Assembly: GCF_038005985.1 (NCBI RefSeq) | Contig: NZ_JBBOUI010000001.1 | Span: 3,812,501-3,876,500, forward strand | Direction: 5' to 3' | Length of the DNA stretch: 64,000 nt | Source of the DNA: Solibacillus sp. FSL R7-0682 | Lineage (GTDB): Bacteria > Bacillota > Bacilli > Bacillales_A > Planococcaceae | In this document: piece by piece, positions 8,582-16,643 of the stretch | Position numbering within the stretch: the stretch's first letter is position 1 | Layout of the letters: each line of letters begins with the position of its first letter | Notes under the pieces: generated by a model | Database searches by the model: none | What the model was told of the DNA's origin: nothing | The model's input: only the letters and a program-made list of their open reading frames with translations | Translations under genes and position numbers: made by a program

Positions 8582-9631
8582 ATGAAAAAAGTTATAAGTG
8601 ATGTCATCCAATTTCGGGGCTCCCATTATGATTTTGGACTAATGCAAGGAGATCTACTTCTCCATTCATCCTTAATGCAAAACCGTAAAATACTGTACGA
8701 AAAATTAAAGCATAAATTTATCGTCGATTTGCCTCGTGTAAATTCTTTATTAAAAAATTTTGCACCAGGAATTCAAGAAGAAATCCAAGGATTACAGGAT
8801 GCTCTTAACATTACAGAAGAACAAGCATTTTTATATTTCGGTGGCTACTACACAGCCTATCCTACAAGCGGTTGCTCGATTGTGACTGGCTCGAACTTCC
8901 TTATTCGCAATTACGATAATGATCCTTTTAGTTATGATGGTCGCTTCGTATTGTACAAACCAACGGATAGTGGTTTTGCTACTATCGGGCCGACAATGCT
9001 AGTGACGGGGAGAATGGACGGCATGAATGAAAAAGGACTCGTTGTTGGTTACAATTTTGTTAATACAAAAAATCGTATAGACGGTTTTGTTTGCAATATG
9101 ATTGGTCGTATTTTGTTAGAAAGGTGCGCAACCACTCGTGAAGCGATCGATTTATTAAACGAGCTTCCACACAAGCATTCTTTTAATTACGTTTTACTAG
9201 ATGCATCAAATGACGCAGTTGTCGTAGAAGCCTCTCCTCGTAGGATTGCAATAAGGGAGACTTTAGCATGTACAAATCATTTTCATATTTTAACAGATGA
9301 AAATCGTTATCGTATGGAAGACTCAATGGCACGTGAGAAGATTATTACGTCCGCGCAACAACACAACCTTTCATTTTACGAAGCATTCCAATTGATGAAT
9401 GGGGTTGAAAATGGCGTATTTGCTAAAAAATATAATGCTTGGGATGGGACAATTCATACCGCAGGCTATATTCCAACCGAGCGAAAAGTAATGTATGCAC
9501 TTGGCGGCAATGCTTTACCAATCGCTTTTGATTTTGCTAGCTGGATCAATGATAAAAATATTGCAATCTCTAAAATAAAAGGACAGCTCGATGCAACGGC
9601 TGGCTTTGTCAATGAAGCAATAGAAAGATAA
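8582..9631 (+). CDS. C45-family Ntn-hydrolase (acyl-CoA:6-APA acyltransferase-like)
   Basis: A 349-residue cytoplasmic protein with no signal peptide. The segment SGCSIV (about residues 98-103) followed by NYDND (about 112-116) matches the nucleophile region of C45 peptidase / penicillin acyltransferase-like Ntn hydrolases, where Cys becomes the catalytic N-terminal residue after self-cleavage. A late Asn/Gly-containing segment (ALGGNALPIAFDF) closes the fold. Family members cleave amide bonds of small molecules; the substrate here cannot be told. It stands alone on the plus strand, with spaced AGGAG upstream (AAAAGGAGC). Confidence 0.75.
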   Translation: MKKVISDVIQFRGSHYDFGLMQGDLLLHSSLMQNRKILYEKLKHKFIVDLPRVNSLLKNFAPGIQEEIQGLQDALNITEEQAFLYFGGYYTAYPTSGCSIVTGSNFLIRNYDNDPFSYDGRFVLYKPTDSGFATIGPTMLVTGRMDGMNEKGLVVGYNFVNTKNRIDGFVCNMIGRILLERCATTREAIDLLNELPHKHSFNYVLLDASNDAVVVEASPRRIAIRETLACTNHFHILTDENRYRMEDSMAREKIITSAQQHNLSFYEAFQLMNGVENGVFAKKYNAWDGTIHTAGYIPTERKVMYALGGNALPIAFDFASWINDKNIAISKIKGQLDATAGFVNEAIER

Positions 9632-9736
9632 TGCTCTTTATGTAATTTAGAAGATACTTGCTTATTTTTAGATGACTGACTATGATAGTTAAAACATAAA
9701 AATTTAAAGACGTAGACAACTAGGGGAGAAATGAAT

Positions 9737-10288
9737 ATGTTTTTTTATGAAGTAGATGCAGAAATTCAATTAAAATTAATTACACCAAATGATGCAGAAG
9801 AAATCTTCTCTTTTGTAGATCGCTCACGCCAATATTTACGTGAATGGCTTGGCTGGGTAGATAATACACAAACGGTTGAAGACACGCGCCAATTTGCGGC
9901 ACTCAATTTAAAAAAGTTTGCGAATCAAGAAGCATTGGATACCGCCATTATTTATAAAGGGAAATTTGTTGGTAAAATATCGATTAACTCCATTAATTGG
10001 GCGACAAAGAAAGCTGAAATCGGTTATTTTTTAGATGAGTCATTCCAAGGTGACGGCATTATGACTCGTGCAGCAAAAGGAATTATAGATATTGCATTTA
10101 ATGAATACAAATTAGAAAAAATAGAAATTCACGCTGCTATCGGAAATACGAAAAGCCGCAATATTCCGGAACGATTAGGTTTTACCTATGAAGGGACAAT
10201 TCGTCAGGCGGAATGGCTTTATGATCATTATGTCGATCACGCTGTTTATGGTTTATTAGTAGATGAGTGGTTAGGGAAAGAAGAATAG
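9737..10288 (+). CDS. GNAT acetyltransferase, RimJ/RimL (YdaF) type
   Basis: A 183-residue GNAT enzyme. The substrate-side signature LREWLGWVD near residue 32 and the acetyl-CoA-binding segment (GYFLDESFQGDGIMTRA; IGNTKSRNIPERLGF) are those of the ribosomal-protein serine N-acetyltransferase family (YdaF/RimL). The physiological target is unknown and may not be a ribosomal protein. I prefer ATG 9737 to ATG 9731 because GGGGAG at 9723-9728 is eight bases from the former and only two from the latter. Confidence 0.82.
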   Translation: MFFYEVDAEIQLKLITPNDAEEIFSFVDRSRQYLREWLGWVDNTQTVEDTRQFAALNLKKFANQEALDTAIIYKGKFVGKISINSINWATKKAEIGYFLDESFQGDGIMTRAAKGIIDIAFNEYKLEKIEIHAAIGNTKSRNIPERLGFTYEGTIRQAEWLYDHYVDHAVYGLLVDEWLGKEE

Positions 10289-10310
10289 CTAGTATATTTC
10301 TTTATAAAAA

Positions 10311-10340
10311 AACCCTTTCTCGAAAATTCGAGAAAGGGTT
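10311..10340. terminator. strong bidirectional terminator left of the element
   Basis: The inverted repeat AACCCTTTCTCGA / TCGAGAAAGGGTT has A-run and T-run flanks. It ends the GNAT gene. Before the element inserted it would have lain about 30 bp from the rpsI stop codon, so it is probably also the ancestral rplM-rpsI terminator. Confidence 0.88.
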
Positions 10341-10372
10341 TTGTAGTTTCGCAAAATAGTTGAATCCGTAAG

Positions 10373-10390
10373 ATTAACGTTTTGAGAACT
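10373..10390. repeat. att site, left copy (distal to integrase)
   Basis: ATTAACGTTTTGAGAACT, identical over 18 bp to 18452-18469. In the right copy this is the reverse complement of the last five sense codons plus stop of rpsI. The identity ends abruptly on the inner side (T here, G in rpsI). Confidence 0.9.
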
Positions 10391-10737
10391 TAGAAAGTAT
10401 ATACCCCAAGCACTTGCGGGTTACTTTGTATATTACCCGTATATTATACAAACTTTGCCATAGATACATAAACTATAAAGGATATTTAAAATGGGCACAA
10501 TATAATAGTAGAAACTCCATACTTTTTAGGGTTTTTAAATTAATCAAACTTCTATCAAATTATATACTTTTACTCTTTAACAGCATCAAAATAGGATCAT
10601 TTTGTGTACTTCCAACATCTTTTACTGTTTATAAAAGACCTTCATTATATCTATTTCATCTAATAATAACAAATAATAAACTATCATTTAATTTCCACTA
10701 TCGTAAAATATTGTAATATATTAAGGGGGCTATAAAA
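10391..10737. other. left-end non-coding region of the element with arm-type repeats
   Basis: This stretch of about 350 bases holds no convincing gene; a 100-codon open frame at 10414-10716 has no ribosome site and a biased, unprotein-like composition. Near the att site, TTTGTATATTAC (10425-10436) and GTATATTATAC (10439-10449) resemble the repeats at the integrase end. The rest is AT-rich and presumably contains the promoter of the next gene. Confidence 0.55.
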
Positions 10738-11445
10738 ATGAGTGAAGAAAAAAAAGTTTTGCTTGCACCAAACGAAAATGAAAAAAAGAAACCTGGTTGT
10801 TTCAAAGGATGCTTAACATTTATCATTATATTTATTATTTTCGGTGCCCTAATTAGCGCATGCTTTGGTGATGAAACACCAACTGAAGATGTAAATTCAA
10901 CTAATGAACCAGCTGATACTTCTGCTAAATCGTCAGTTAACAAGCAAGAATCAAAGGAAAAAGATACAACCGATAGTTCTAAACCGTCAGCTGATGAGGT
11001 CGGATACTATAAAAATGAGTTAGGACCAGAACTAGATGCAATACAAAAAGAATACGATCGTATCTGGAATGAACAATGGATTACTACTTTCAACGGAATT
11101 TCTGATGGTTCGGTCAATGTATATGATGCATATAAAACTATGACATTCATTGAGACTAACTATACTGCGTTGTCTAAGAATATCAAAAAAATTGAAAGCA
11201 ATAATCTTTCGAAGGAAAATAATAAACTTTTAGAAGAATATACTTCGAAGTTGAAAAAAGCATCAGACTACCGGTCTTTTGCCGCTAGTGAAGCTGCGAA
11301 AATGTTTGATAATGGGGATTTTAAACCGTCTGAGTTTGAATCAATTAAAAATATTGTTTCGATGTCAGATAATGAAATGTTAAGCGCTATTGTAAATAGG
11401 GTTTCTATTGAAAGTAACCTTGGGTTGATTGAAACAACTGAATAA
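10738..11445 (+). CDS. membrane-anchored protein of unknown function, element cargo
   Basis: A 235-residue protein: charged N-terminus, one membrane helix (about residues 27-43), a Ser/Thr/Glu-rich linker (to about 85), then a helical extracytoplasmic domain with coiled-coil character. A Cys right after the helix (SACFG) is not in a proper lipobox at the N-terminus. No family recognised. A good AAGGGGG ribosome site lies 10 bases upstream. As an exported protein carried by a prophage it could be a lysogenic-conversion gene such as superinfection exclusion; that is inference only. Confidence 0.7.
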   Translation: MSEEKKVLLAPNENEKKKPGCFKGCLTFIIIFIIFGALISACFGDETPTEDVNSTNEPADTSAKSSVNKQESKEKDTTDSSKPSADEVGYYKNELGPELDAIQKEYDRIWNEQWITTFNGISDGSVNVYDAYKTMTFIETNYTALSKNIKKIESNNLSKENNKLLEEYTSKLKKASDYRSFAASEAAKMFDNGDFKPSEFESIKNIVSMSDNEMLSAIVNRVSIESNLGLIETTE

Positions 11446-11490
11446 AAACAAAGTAGTACATTACTTATTTTTCATTTGTTCTCATATATC

Positions 11491-12165
11491 TTAATAAATA
11501 TAGTGGGTTCCATCATCATCAAAATAAGTGTAATGATCTATCTTTCTCGTTACAGAACCGTTTAACTGTACCTCTTTACCTATAGTAGCGAAAGTACCAC
11601 CTATACCGCCCGTAAATGTCATTTCGCCTTGGTGATAAAAATCACCATTAATTAACCACCAAACTGAAGTAGAGGTAGTTAACTTCGCTCTGATTTTCCC
11701 TTCAAATCCTTTAGCAGTATATGAATCATTAACTCCATCTCTGTCTAAAACTACTTCTTCTATATACTTCATTTCCCTAAATGAATTAGAAGTATAAGTC
11801 CATGCATAAACTGTAATTGCTGGTTTATAAAAAAACCCTACATCTTGTATAATGTTGATTTTAAGCATAAAGTAACTATTAGCCGCTAATAATTGTGTTC
11901 CTTTGCTATCAACGTAAGGATTTTTATACATTTTTCGAGCTTCTGTTATACTGATTCCTTTGTCTGCTGCTCTCTCTTGAATAAACTCTTCGTAAGTGAG
12001 TTCCTCTACTATCACTTCACCCTTTTCTTCCATTAACTCCAAATCGTCCAAGTTAAAACTACCTGAAATTGGCTCTAATGACGTTGCCTCAGGTTTTGAT
12101 GGACTAACTAAAAATAAACTTAAAACCATAAAAAAGCTAACAAATGTAATGACGCTTCTTTTCAT
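11491..12165 (-). CDS. secreted protein of unknown function, element cargo
   Basis: A 224-residue protein with a classical signal peptide (MKRS...FLVSPSKPEA, cleavage about residue 27). The mature part has an acidic segment (about 35-85), then a Tyr/Thr/Gly-rich C-terminal half likely to form beta structure, ending HYTYFDDDGTHYIY. No known motif. It is divergent from the following lipoprotein gene, with a very AT-rich gap of about 125 bp. An exported effector, toxin or cell-surface function is possible; nothing in the sequence decides. Confidence 0.65.
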   Translation of the reverse strand: MKRSVITFVSFFMVLSLFLVSPSKPEATSLEPISGSFNLDDLELMEEKGEVIVEELTYEEFIQERAADKGISITEARKMYKNPYVDSKGTQLLAANSYFMLKINIIQDVGFFYKPAITVYAWTYTSNSFREMKYIEEVVLDRDGVNDSYTAKGFEGKIRAKLTTSTSVWWLINGDFYHQGEMTFTGGIGGTFATIGKEVQLNGSVTRKIDHYTYFDDDGTHYIY

Positions 12166-12292
12166 GAAATAATTTCATCCCCTTCCTATTATTGTAAATA
12201 TAATACATTATATATAAAAATTTGTAAATATTCGTTTTTTGAATATTCAATGATATAATTATTAATAAATTAATTAGTTAGGAGGAAATAAA

Positions 12293-12805
12293 TTGAAAAA
12301 AATTTTTTTACTTTTAAGTTTAACTATTTTATTATCTGGGTGTTATGCTAATGAAAATAATGATGGTTTTAAAGGGAATAATGATAATTATAAGGGGAAA
12401 AACTTAGATATTGGAGTAGTAGGTAATGAATTACCTGATATAAGTAACGTTAATTATAGATACGTAAAATTAAACGAAATTTTTAAAAATAATAATATTA
12501 ACTTTGATGCTTTGATTATTACATCAGACGAATTTGAAGAAGCTGATAATCCAAAATATGTACAATTTTTCGATAAAGTTACTTATCCAGTAATCTTTTT
12601 TGGAGAAAAAGACTTTAGAATGTTTGCCTTTACAAATGAAAATATGTCAATTGAAAACTCTAAAGATAATAATGACAGTTTTATTGAGGGATTCAGAAAT
12701 ATAGATGATGAAAGAGAGGGTATGAAATTTTATAAATTTGACGAAAATGATACTGATGTAGATATGTTAGTTCGTCTTTTTAATTATTTAGATAATCTTG
12801 ATTAA
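12293..12805 (+). CDS. lipoprotein of unknown function, element cargo
   Basis: A 170-residue protein with a lipoprotein signal (LLSGC, Cys about residue 17), an Asn/Asp-rich linker and a compact domain. It begins with TTG after a strong AGGAGGAA site. The motif order, IGVVG then FDALIITSDEFEEA then YPVIFFG, recalls a family of uncharacterised Bacillus lipoproteins in which a small alpha/beta domain is anchored outside the membrane. That likeness is from memory and is weak. AT content is very high, supporting recent acquisition. Confidence 0.7.
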   Translation: MKKIFLLLSLTILLSGCYANENNDGFKGNNDNYKGKNLDIGVVGNELPDISNVNYRYVKLNEIFKNNNINFDALIITSDEFEEADNPKYVQFFDKVTYPVIFFGEKDFRMFAFTNENMSIENSKDNNDSFIEGFRNIDDEREGMKFYKFDENDTDVDMLVRLFNYLDNLD

Positions 12806-12842
12806 TTTTAATGTGTATTACTATATAACTTTAAAAGTCAAA

Positions 12843-12873
12843 AGCCCACTACTCATAAACAAGGTAATGGGCT
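12843..12873. terminator. terminator between lipoprotein gene and amidase
   Basis: The inverted repeat AGCCCACTAC / GTAATGGGCT lies between converging genes, with A-rich sequence on the left and T-rich on the right. Confidence 0.75.
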
Positions 12874-12880
12874 TCAATTT

Positions 12881-13591
12881 TTATTTTTTAGTTAAACGTT
12901 CAGCATATGTTAGTACATAATCAAATAACTCATCATTACTATACTTATCAACATCATCATGTGGAGATGTGAATACATTGGTAGCTACTGCATTTTTGAT
13001 TAATGCGATGGCACGTTGGCGCTGTTTGTCCTCCACAGAAGAAGTTGTGGAAGGCTTTAACGTTTTACCAACAGTCTTCGCTAATTGTTCAGCGTTTGCA
13101 TAGCATATCTTTTCGAAGTCCCTACGGTAAATAGCTACATCCACTGAATCATTAACAAAGCAGACTTCGATTAAATAGCATGGTTTATTAGTGCCTTTTA
13201 ATAATCCTAAGTCTGGACGAATTTTAACGCCGCGGTTTTTAAGTCCACTCCCTCTGCTAATTGCATCTGTAATCGCTGTTGCCGTATCAATATTTTTCCC
13301 GTTGTGAATTAAGGTTTCTGTACCGATACCTCTAGAATGAGTACCAGCTGTTGAATTAAAGTGAATTGATACGTCAATTTGACGATTAGACTTATTATGT
13401 TGAGCAATCAACCATCGAATGTTATCTGATTGCTTTTCACTTACATTATCCTCGATGTAATTAGTTGTAATGCCAGCTGCACGTAAAATGGATGTTACTC
13501 GCTTTGCTACTTTGATTGCTTCTGTAACCTCATCTATAAATCCATATGCACCTGTTTTTGGTCCATAATGTCCTGGAGAAATACTAATCAT
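12881..13591 (-). CDS. phage endolysin, N-acetylmuramoyl-L-alanine amidase (Amidase_3)
   Basis: A 236-residue cytoplasmic-type lysin without signal peptide. Catalytic domain about residues 1-172: zinc His8 in SPGHYG, a Glu near 21-24, His77 in IHFNS, and catalytic Glu142 in LIEVCF. A C-terminal segment (about 185-236, RQRAIALIKNAV...) may bind the wall. Release depends on the adjacent holin, whose stop codon overlaps this start (TAATG). It belongs to the prophage lysis cassette and is unrelated in role to cwlD. Confidence 0.9.
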   Translation of the reverse strand: MISISPGHYGPKTGAYGFIDEVTEAIKVAKRVTSILRAAGITTNYIEDNVSEKQSDNIRWLIAQHNKSNRQIDVSIHFNSTAGTHSRGIGTETLIHNGKNIDTATAITDAISRGSGLKNRGVKIRPDLGLLKGTNKPCYLIEVCFVNDSVDVAIYRRDFEKICYANAEQLAKTVGKTLKPSTTSSVEDKQRQRAIALIKNAVATNVFTSPHDDVDKYSNDELFDYVLTYAERLTKK

Positions 13592-13848
13592 TATTCATCA
13601 CCCTTTGGCTTATCATATCGCAAGGCTTGTGTGCTATCACCTGTACCTGTTGTCGTTGGATCTACCACAACGCCTATTAGCACTAAAATAGCAAGTACCG
13701 TGTTAAACAAGTCGGTAACTTGCTCATTGTAAATGGTTGTATCAATTCCAAAAAACGTTGCTACTTGTTGTACTAGTAACATTAGTAACGCGAAAAGCGC
13801 TACAAGAAATGGTTTGTGTTGTAATCTTACTTTCCAATTAATTTTCAT
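13591..13848 (-). CDS. phage holin, phi LC3 family
   Basis: An 85-residue protein opening MKINWKVR, with two hydrophobic segments (about 13-32 and 46-63) and the family's VVDPTT-G-DS--AL-YDKP C-terminal pattern. It forms the membrane lesion that lets the endolysin out. The ATG at 13848 follows GGAGGG; a longer frame to 13902 lacks such a site. It overlaps the genes on both sides, so the lysis cassette is translationally coupled. Confidence 0.93.
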   Translation of the reverse strand: MKINWKVRLQHKPFLVALFALLMLLVQQVATFFGIDTTIYNEQVTDLFNTVLAILVLIGVVVDPTTTGTGDSTQALRYDKPKGDE

Positions 13849-14125
13849 TGTGTGAACCCTCCAATTTATCAATTCGTTTATGTGCCGATTTTGCCACTTC
13901 ATCTACTCGTACCAAATCGCGAGCAAAGGCATTCATTTGTTCTTTATTCGTTTTAACATCCAGTTTGATGTCATCTACCCCTCTACTGATATGAGCGAGT
14001 GTTACTTTCATCTCTGCCTCACTCGTTGCATTATTCTTCTTGTCACGATCACGGTTAAGAACGTAACCGAAAACCGCAAACAATAATCCCCCAATACCGA
14101 CTATAATCGGAATATCTACTGCCAT
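13838..14125 (-). CDS. phage lysis-module membrane/coiled-coil protein
   Basis: A 95-residue protein with an N-terminal membrane helix (IIVGIGGLLFAVFGYVL) followed by a charged coiled coil (ISRGVDDIKLDVKTNKEQ... RIDKLEG). Proteins of this build commonly precede the holin in Firmicute prophages. It is functionally comparable to XhlA-type accessory lysis proteins, though not clearly the same family. Start ATG 14125 is chosen for a GAGGA-type site; the frame extends to 14164. It overlaps the holin start. Confidence 0.78.
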   Translation of the reverse strand: MAVDIPIIVGIGGLLFAVFGYVLNRDRDKKNNATSEAEMKVTLAHISRGVDDIKLDVKTNKEQMNAFARDLVRVDEVAKSAHKRIDKLEGSHNEN

Positions 14126-14181
14126 ACCCACACCATCCTCATCCATAATAAAAAGGACACGCAATAGCGCATCCTTTTAAA

Positions 14182-14199
14182 TTCCCAAACGTTTGGGAT
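14182..14199. repeat. perfect dyad in the phage lysis region
   Basis: The dyad TCCCAAACGTTTGGGA lies between the small tail-adjacent gene and the membrane protein gene. It could be a weak terminator or a repressor site; the T-run is poor. Confidence 0.4.
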
Positions 14200-14242
14200 T
14201 TTAGTTTTTTCCATAAAAAATAACGCTAGCTTATGCTGCGTT

Positions 14243-14425
14243 TTACTCCGTTACCTCGTTATCTAGCGTAATCATCTGAATTAAATTTCGACTTACCACA
14301 TTGCCACCTAAGTTAATGAATAACATATTACCGTTTAATTTCGACGTGAAATCCGATGCATCGAAATCTGGAATATTTGCCTTAATTGGTGCTTGTTGAT
14401 TGTGTAAATAGATTAATACATTCAT
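14243..14425 (-). CDS. small phage protein downstream of tail gene
   Basis: A 60-residue protein starting after AAAAAAGGAGAGACACAC. Proteins of this kind (beginning MNVLIYLHNQQ) are commonly found right after tail-fibre or tail-spike genes of Firmicute phages. Function unknown. It is separated from the truncated tail gene by only 16 bp, so it belongs to the same late operon. Confidence 0.75.
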   Translation of the reverse strand: MNVLIYLHNQQAPIKANIPDFDASDFTSKLNGNMLFINLGGNVVSRNLIQMITLDNEVTE

Positions 14426-14441
14426 GTGTGTCTCTCCTTTT

Positions 14442-15260
14442 TTAGGTTAATTTTACTGACCCTATTGTGCTACCGTTTACTTGCACATATAAATTACCGC
14501 CTGATGTTGAAATACCAATGCCACTAGAGTTAGCTCTTGCAACACCTATGATACTGTCTGCATATTGAAAGTTTACATTTCCGTTAAACGCAACAGTTGA
14601 TCCGCTAGCCCCTAAAGTTACATTGGAATCAATCTTTACATTTGAAGCCGATATACCGATGTTACTCCAGTCACCAGTGATACGCGATATACCCCCAAAT
14701 TGAATGCTCTTTGTACCACCTGAACCGTTTGCTAGATACACGTTATTGCCAACGTATAAGTCTGTGCCGACGTTAATTGTGGACGAACCTGTAATGCTAC
14801 CATTTGCCATGACAGCACCGTTCAAATTAATCTTACTTGCACTTATACTTATGGATTCAGGGGACATATTGATTGATGAAATAAGGTTATTTGCGTCTAC
14901 TTTTAGCGAAATACTATTTTGTAATATGTTGATAGATGCGCTCGAATTGTACTCTAAATTACTTACACTCAATGCAATCTGATTAGCACGTATATCTATG
15001 GCTGCTACTTCATTTGTTATTCGATTGTTCACGCTTAAATTGATATTGTCGGCTTTAATATCGATAGCTGCAATGGATTTGTCTAACTGGTCAACTTCCA
15101 AAGTAATACGGCTATCTGTTTGGTCAAACTTACTTCGATATTCTTGTTTTGCTTCATCGACATTCTCATTTGTTTCATGAATTTGATCTTGTTGTTCTAC
15201 CAGTAAATCAATGGATGATTTAATGAGTGTATTCCCAAAAGTGACGCTAGAGATATGCAA
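14442..15260 (-). pseudogene. phage tail/host-specificity protein, C-terminal fragment
   Basis: An open frame of 272 residues that looks like the C-terminal part of a long tail-tip or tail-spike protein. It has a coiled-coil stretch (about 15-75, ending SRITLEVDQLD) with repeats of the AIDIKADNI / AIDIRANQI kind, then a Gly/Ser/Asn-rich beta region ending VNGSTIGSVKLT. Such proteins normally exceed 600 residues; the expected N-terminal tail-endopeptidase region and any ribosome site are missing at the 5' end. The break lies at about 15240-15260, where unrelated plus-strand coding DNA begins. I regard it as a deletion remnant. Confidence 0.8.
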
Positions 15261-15966
15261 TTACTTCTATAGTGAGGGGACAACAACTACTTTCGACTCC
15301 GAATTAGCTATAGAAATATCGGAAGAATTACCTTCTGCTAAAGAATTAAATTTTATTATTCATCATTTAAAAGTAGATGATAATAATATACTGCTATTTA
15401 GTAGACAAAATCGCATTTCACTTAATAAAAAGAAACGCATTTACCAAATAAATTCTGATAATGATTTCAGATTAGTGAATGACGAAGACTTCTATCTTTT
15501 TAATCCTTTTATAATTTGCATTTTTATTAATAATGATGTTTATGTTGCTGATTTCAGAAATTTTATTGAGATATTTAACTATAAACAGCATTTGAAATCT
15601 CATGTTGATGAAGTGATTAATGTTTTAGAGCAAGAAAGCATAATAATGAATATGGAACCATTTCGTGAAGAAATAAAACATTATAGACATTTCAACGCTT
15701 TAACGAAGGTAAGTAAAAATCCTACGGAAATCAAATCATATATTTCTAAATACAAGAAAAAGATTCAGGATATTTCGCAAAAACATAAAGTTAAATTTAC
15801 CTTCAACCCTGTTGACGAAAACTTTGAAGTGGAAGATGAAGAAGGTATCAAAATCATCATTAGAATTATATCTGATAGAGCAGGCTTTGATTTTGGAGAT
15901 GAATTTATTACCTTCCCAATTAAAGAAAAAGTAGAAAAAAGGGAAATGAGCATAACACAAATATAG
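15211..15966 (+). CDS. DUF4868/KwaB-like protein, possible Kiwa defence component
   Basis: A 251-codon frame (241 codons if GTG 15241 is the start); no Shine-Dalgarno precedes either and the first 10-15 codons lie in tail-gene DNA, so the 5' end may be truncated. The protein reads like the DUF4868/KwaB family: an IYQINSD segment followed by F-LVNDEDFYLF, a strand IICIFINNDVYVADFRNFIEIF, a helical middle, and a C-terminal VKFTFNP...IIRIISDRAG block. KwaB is the DNA-binding partner of the membrane protein KwaA in the Kiwa anti-phage system. The next gene, 47 bp on, is a KwaA-like membrane protein. Family assignment is from remembered motif order, not a search. Confidence 0.5.
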   Translation: MDDLMSVFPKVTLEICNYFYSEGTTTTFDSELAIEISEELPSAKELNFIIHHLKVDDNNILLFSRQNRISLNKKKRIYQINSDNDFRLVNDEDFYLFNPFIICIFINNDVYVADFRNFIEIFNYKQHLKSHVDEVINVLEQESIIMNMEPFREEIKHYRHFNALTKVSKNPTEIKSYISKYKKKIQDISQKHKVKFTFNPVDENFEVEDEEGIKIIIRIISDRAGFDFGDEFITFPIKEKVEKREMSITQI

Positions 15967-16013
15967 AATATATGTTCGCTTAATGGTATTATAATATAAG
16001 GGGGAGAGAACAA

Positions 16014-16643
16014 ATGAAAATGTTATTTAATTTCTTTTTATATTTCCTGTACTTGATTGCTGCAGAACTCCCCTTATTTATTATATTTTTAATAAGAGCT
16101 GACCCAACAACAGACTTATACATATATTTAAAAATATTATTATTGATTTCAATTGCTTTAAACATTTTAATATTATTAATAATATTACTACATAAACCTA
16201 AACCAAAATTTAATGAAACCATAACAGTTACAAATAATAAAATTGGACGAAATAGTATAAGTGATTTTTTTAGTTTCTTCTTATTGCCTTTTTTTACATT
16301 CTCAATCAATAGCAGTGCAGACCCTAACAAATTTTTATTAGAAATGCTAATTTTATTCATATTATTAACAATTTATTTATTTAGAACAAATAATTTAACA
16401 GCAAATATATTGATTTTTTTACTTTTCAATATTTATGATGTTAAATCAAAAGGAAACCATTTCACTTTATTTACTTTCGTACCTACCAGCTTTGATTCAT
16501 TTGATTCAACTAAAAAAATTATAAAAATTAGCAGAAAATATTATATATATATTGGTGACGAATATAATAAATTTAGAATTATATTACTTACTATTTCTAT
16601 ATTATATTTAATTAGTTTTTCACTTCTATTTTATTACATTTAG
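16014..16643 (+). CDS. multi-spanning membrane protein, KwaA-like
   Basis: A 209-residue protein with hydrophobic segments at about 4-27, 38-59, 84-98, 107-123, 130-141 and 187-208. The pattern ELPLFIIFLI early, then FFLLPFF and a short-helix segment near NILIFLLFNIYDV, resembles KwaA, the membrane sensor of Kiwa. The last helix after a TFVP-containing soluble stretch may be an addition to that family. It has a strong AAGGGGGAGAG ribosome site and its own terminator, and lies 47 bp after the KwaB-like gene. Known Kiwa loci usually read kwaA then kwaB; here the order is reversed. Very AT-rich. Confidence 0.5.
   Translation: MKMLFNFFLYFLYLIAAELPLFIIFLIRADPTTDLYIYLKILLLISIALNILILLIILLHKPKPKFNETITVTNNKIGRNSISDFFSFFLLPFFTFSINSSADPNKFLLEMLILFILLTIYLFRTNNLTANILIFLLFNIYDVKSKGNHFTLFTFVPTSFDSFDSTKKIIKISRKYYIYIGDEYNKFRIILLTISILYLISFSLLFYYI

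Noticed and set aside
10414-10716. 100-codon open frame in the left end of the element
   Set aside because: No Shine-Dalgarno sequence, low-complexity basic/aromatic composition from AT-rich DNA, and it overlaps the likely integrase arm region.
14442-15260. Treating the tail fragment as a complete gene starting at 15260
   Set aside because: No ribosome site, coiled-coil begins at once, and known tail proteins of this type are far longer; better explained as a truncated remnant.
15989-16360. 123-codon minus-strand frame opposite the KwaA-like gene
   Set aside because: It is the antisense of a strongly hydrophobic, AT-rich gene that has a good ribosome site and terminator; Lys/Asn/Ile-rich composition reflects base bias.
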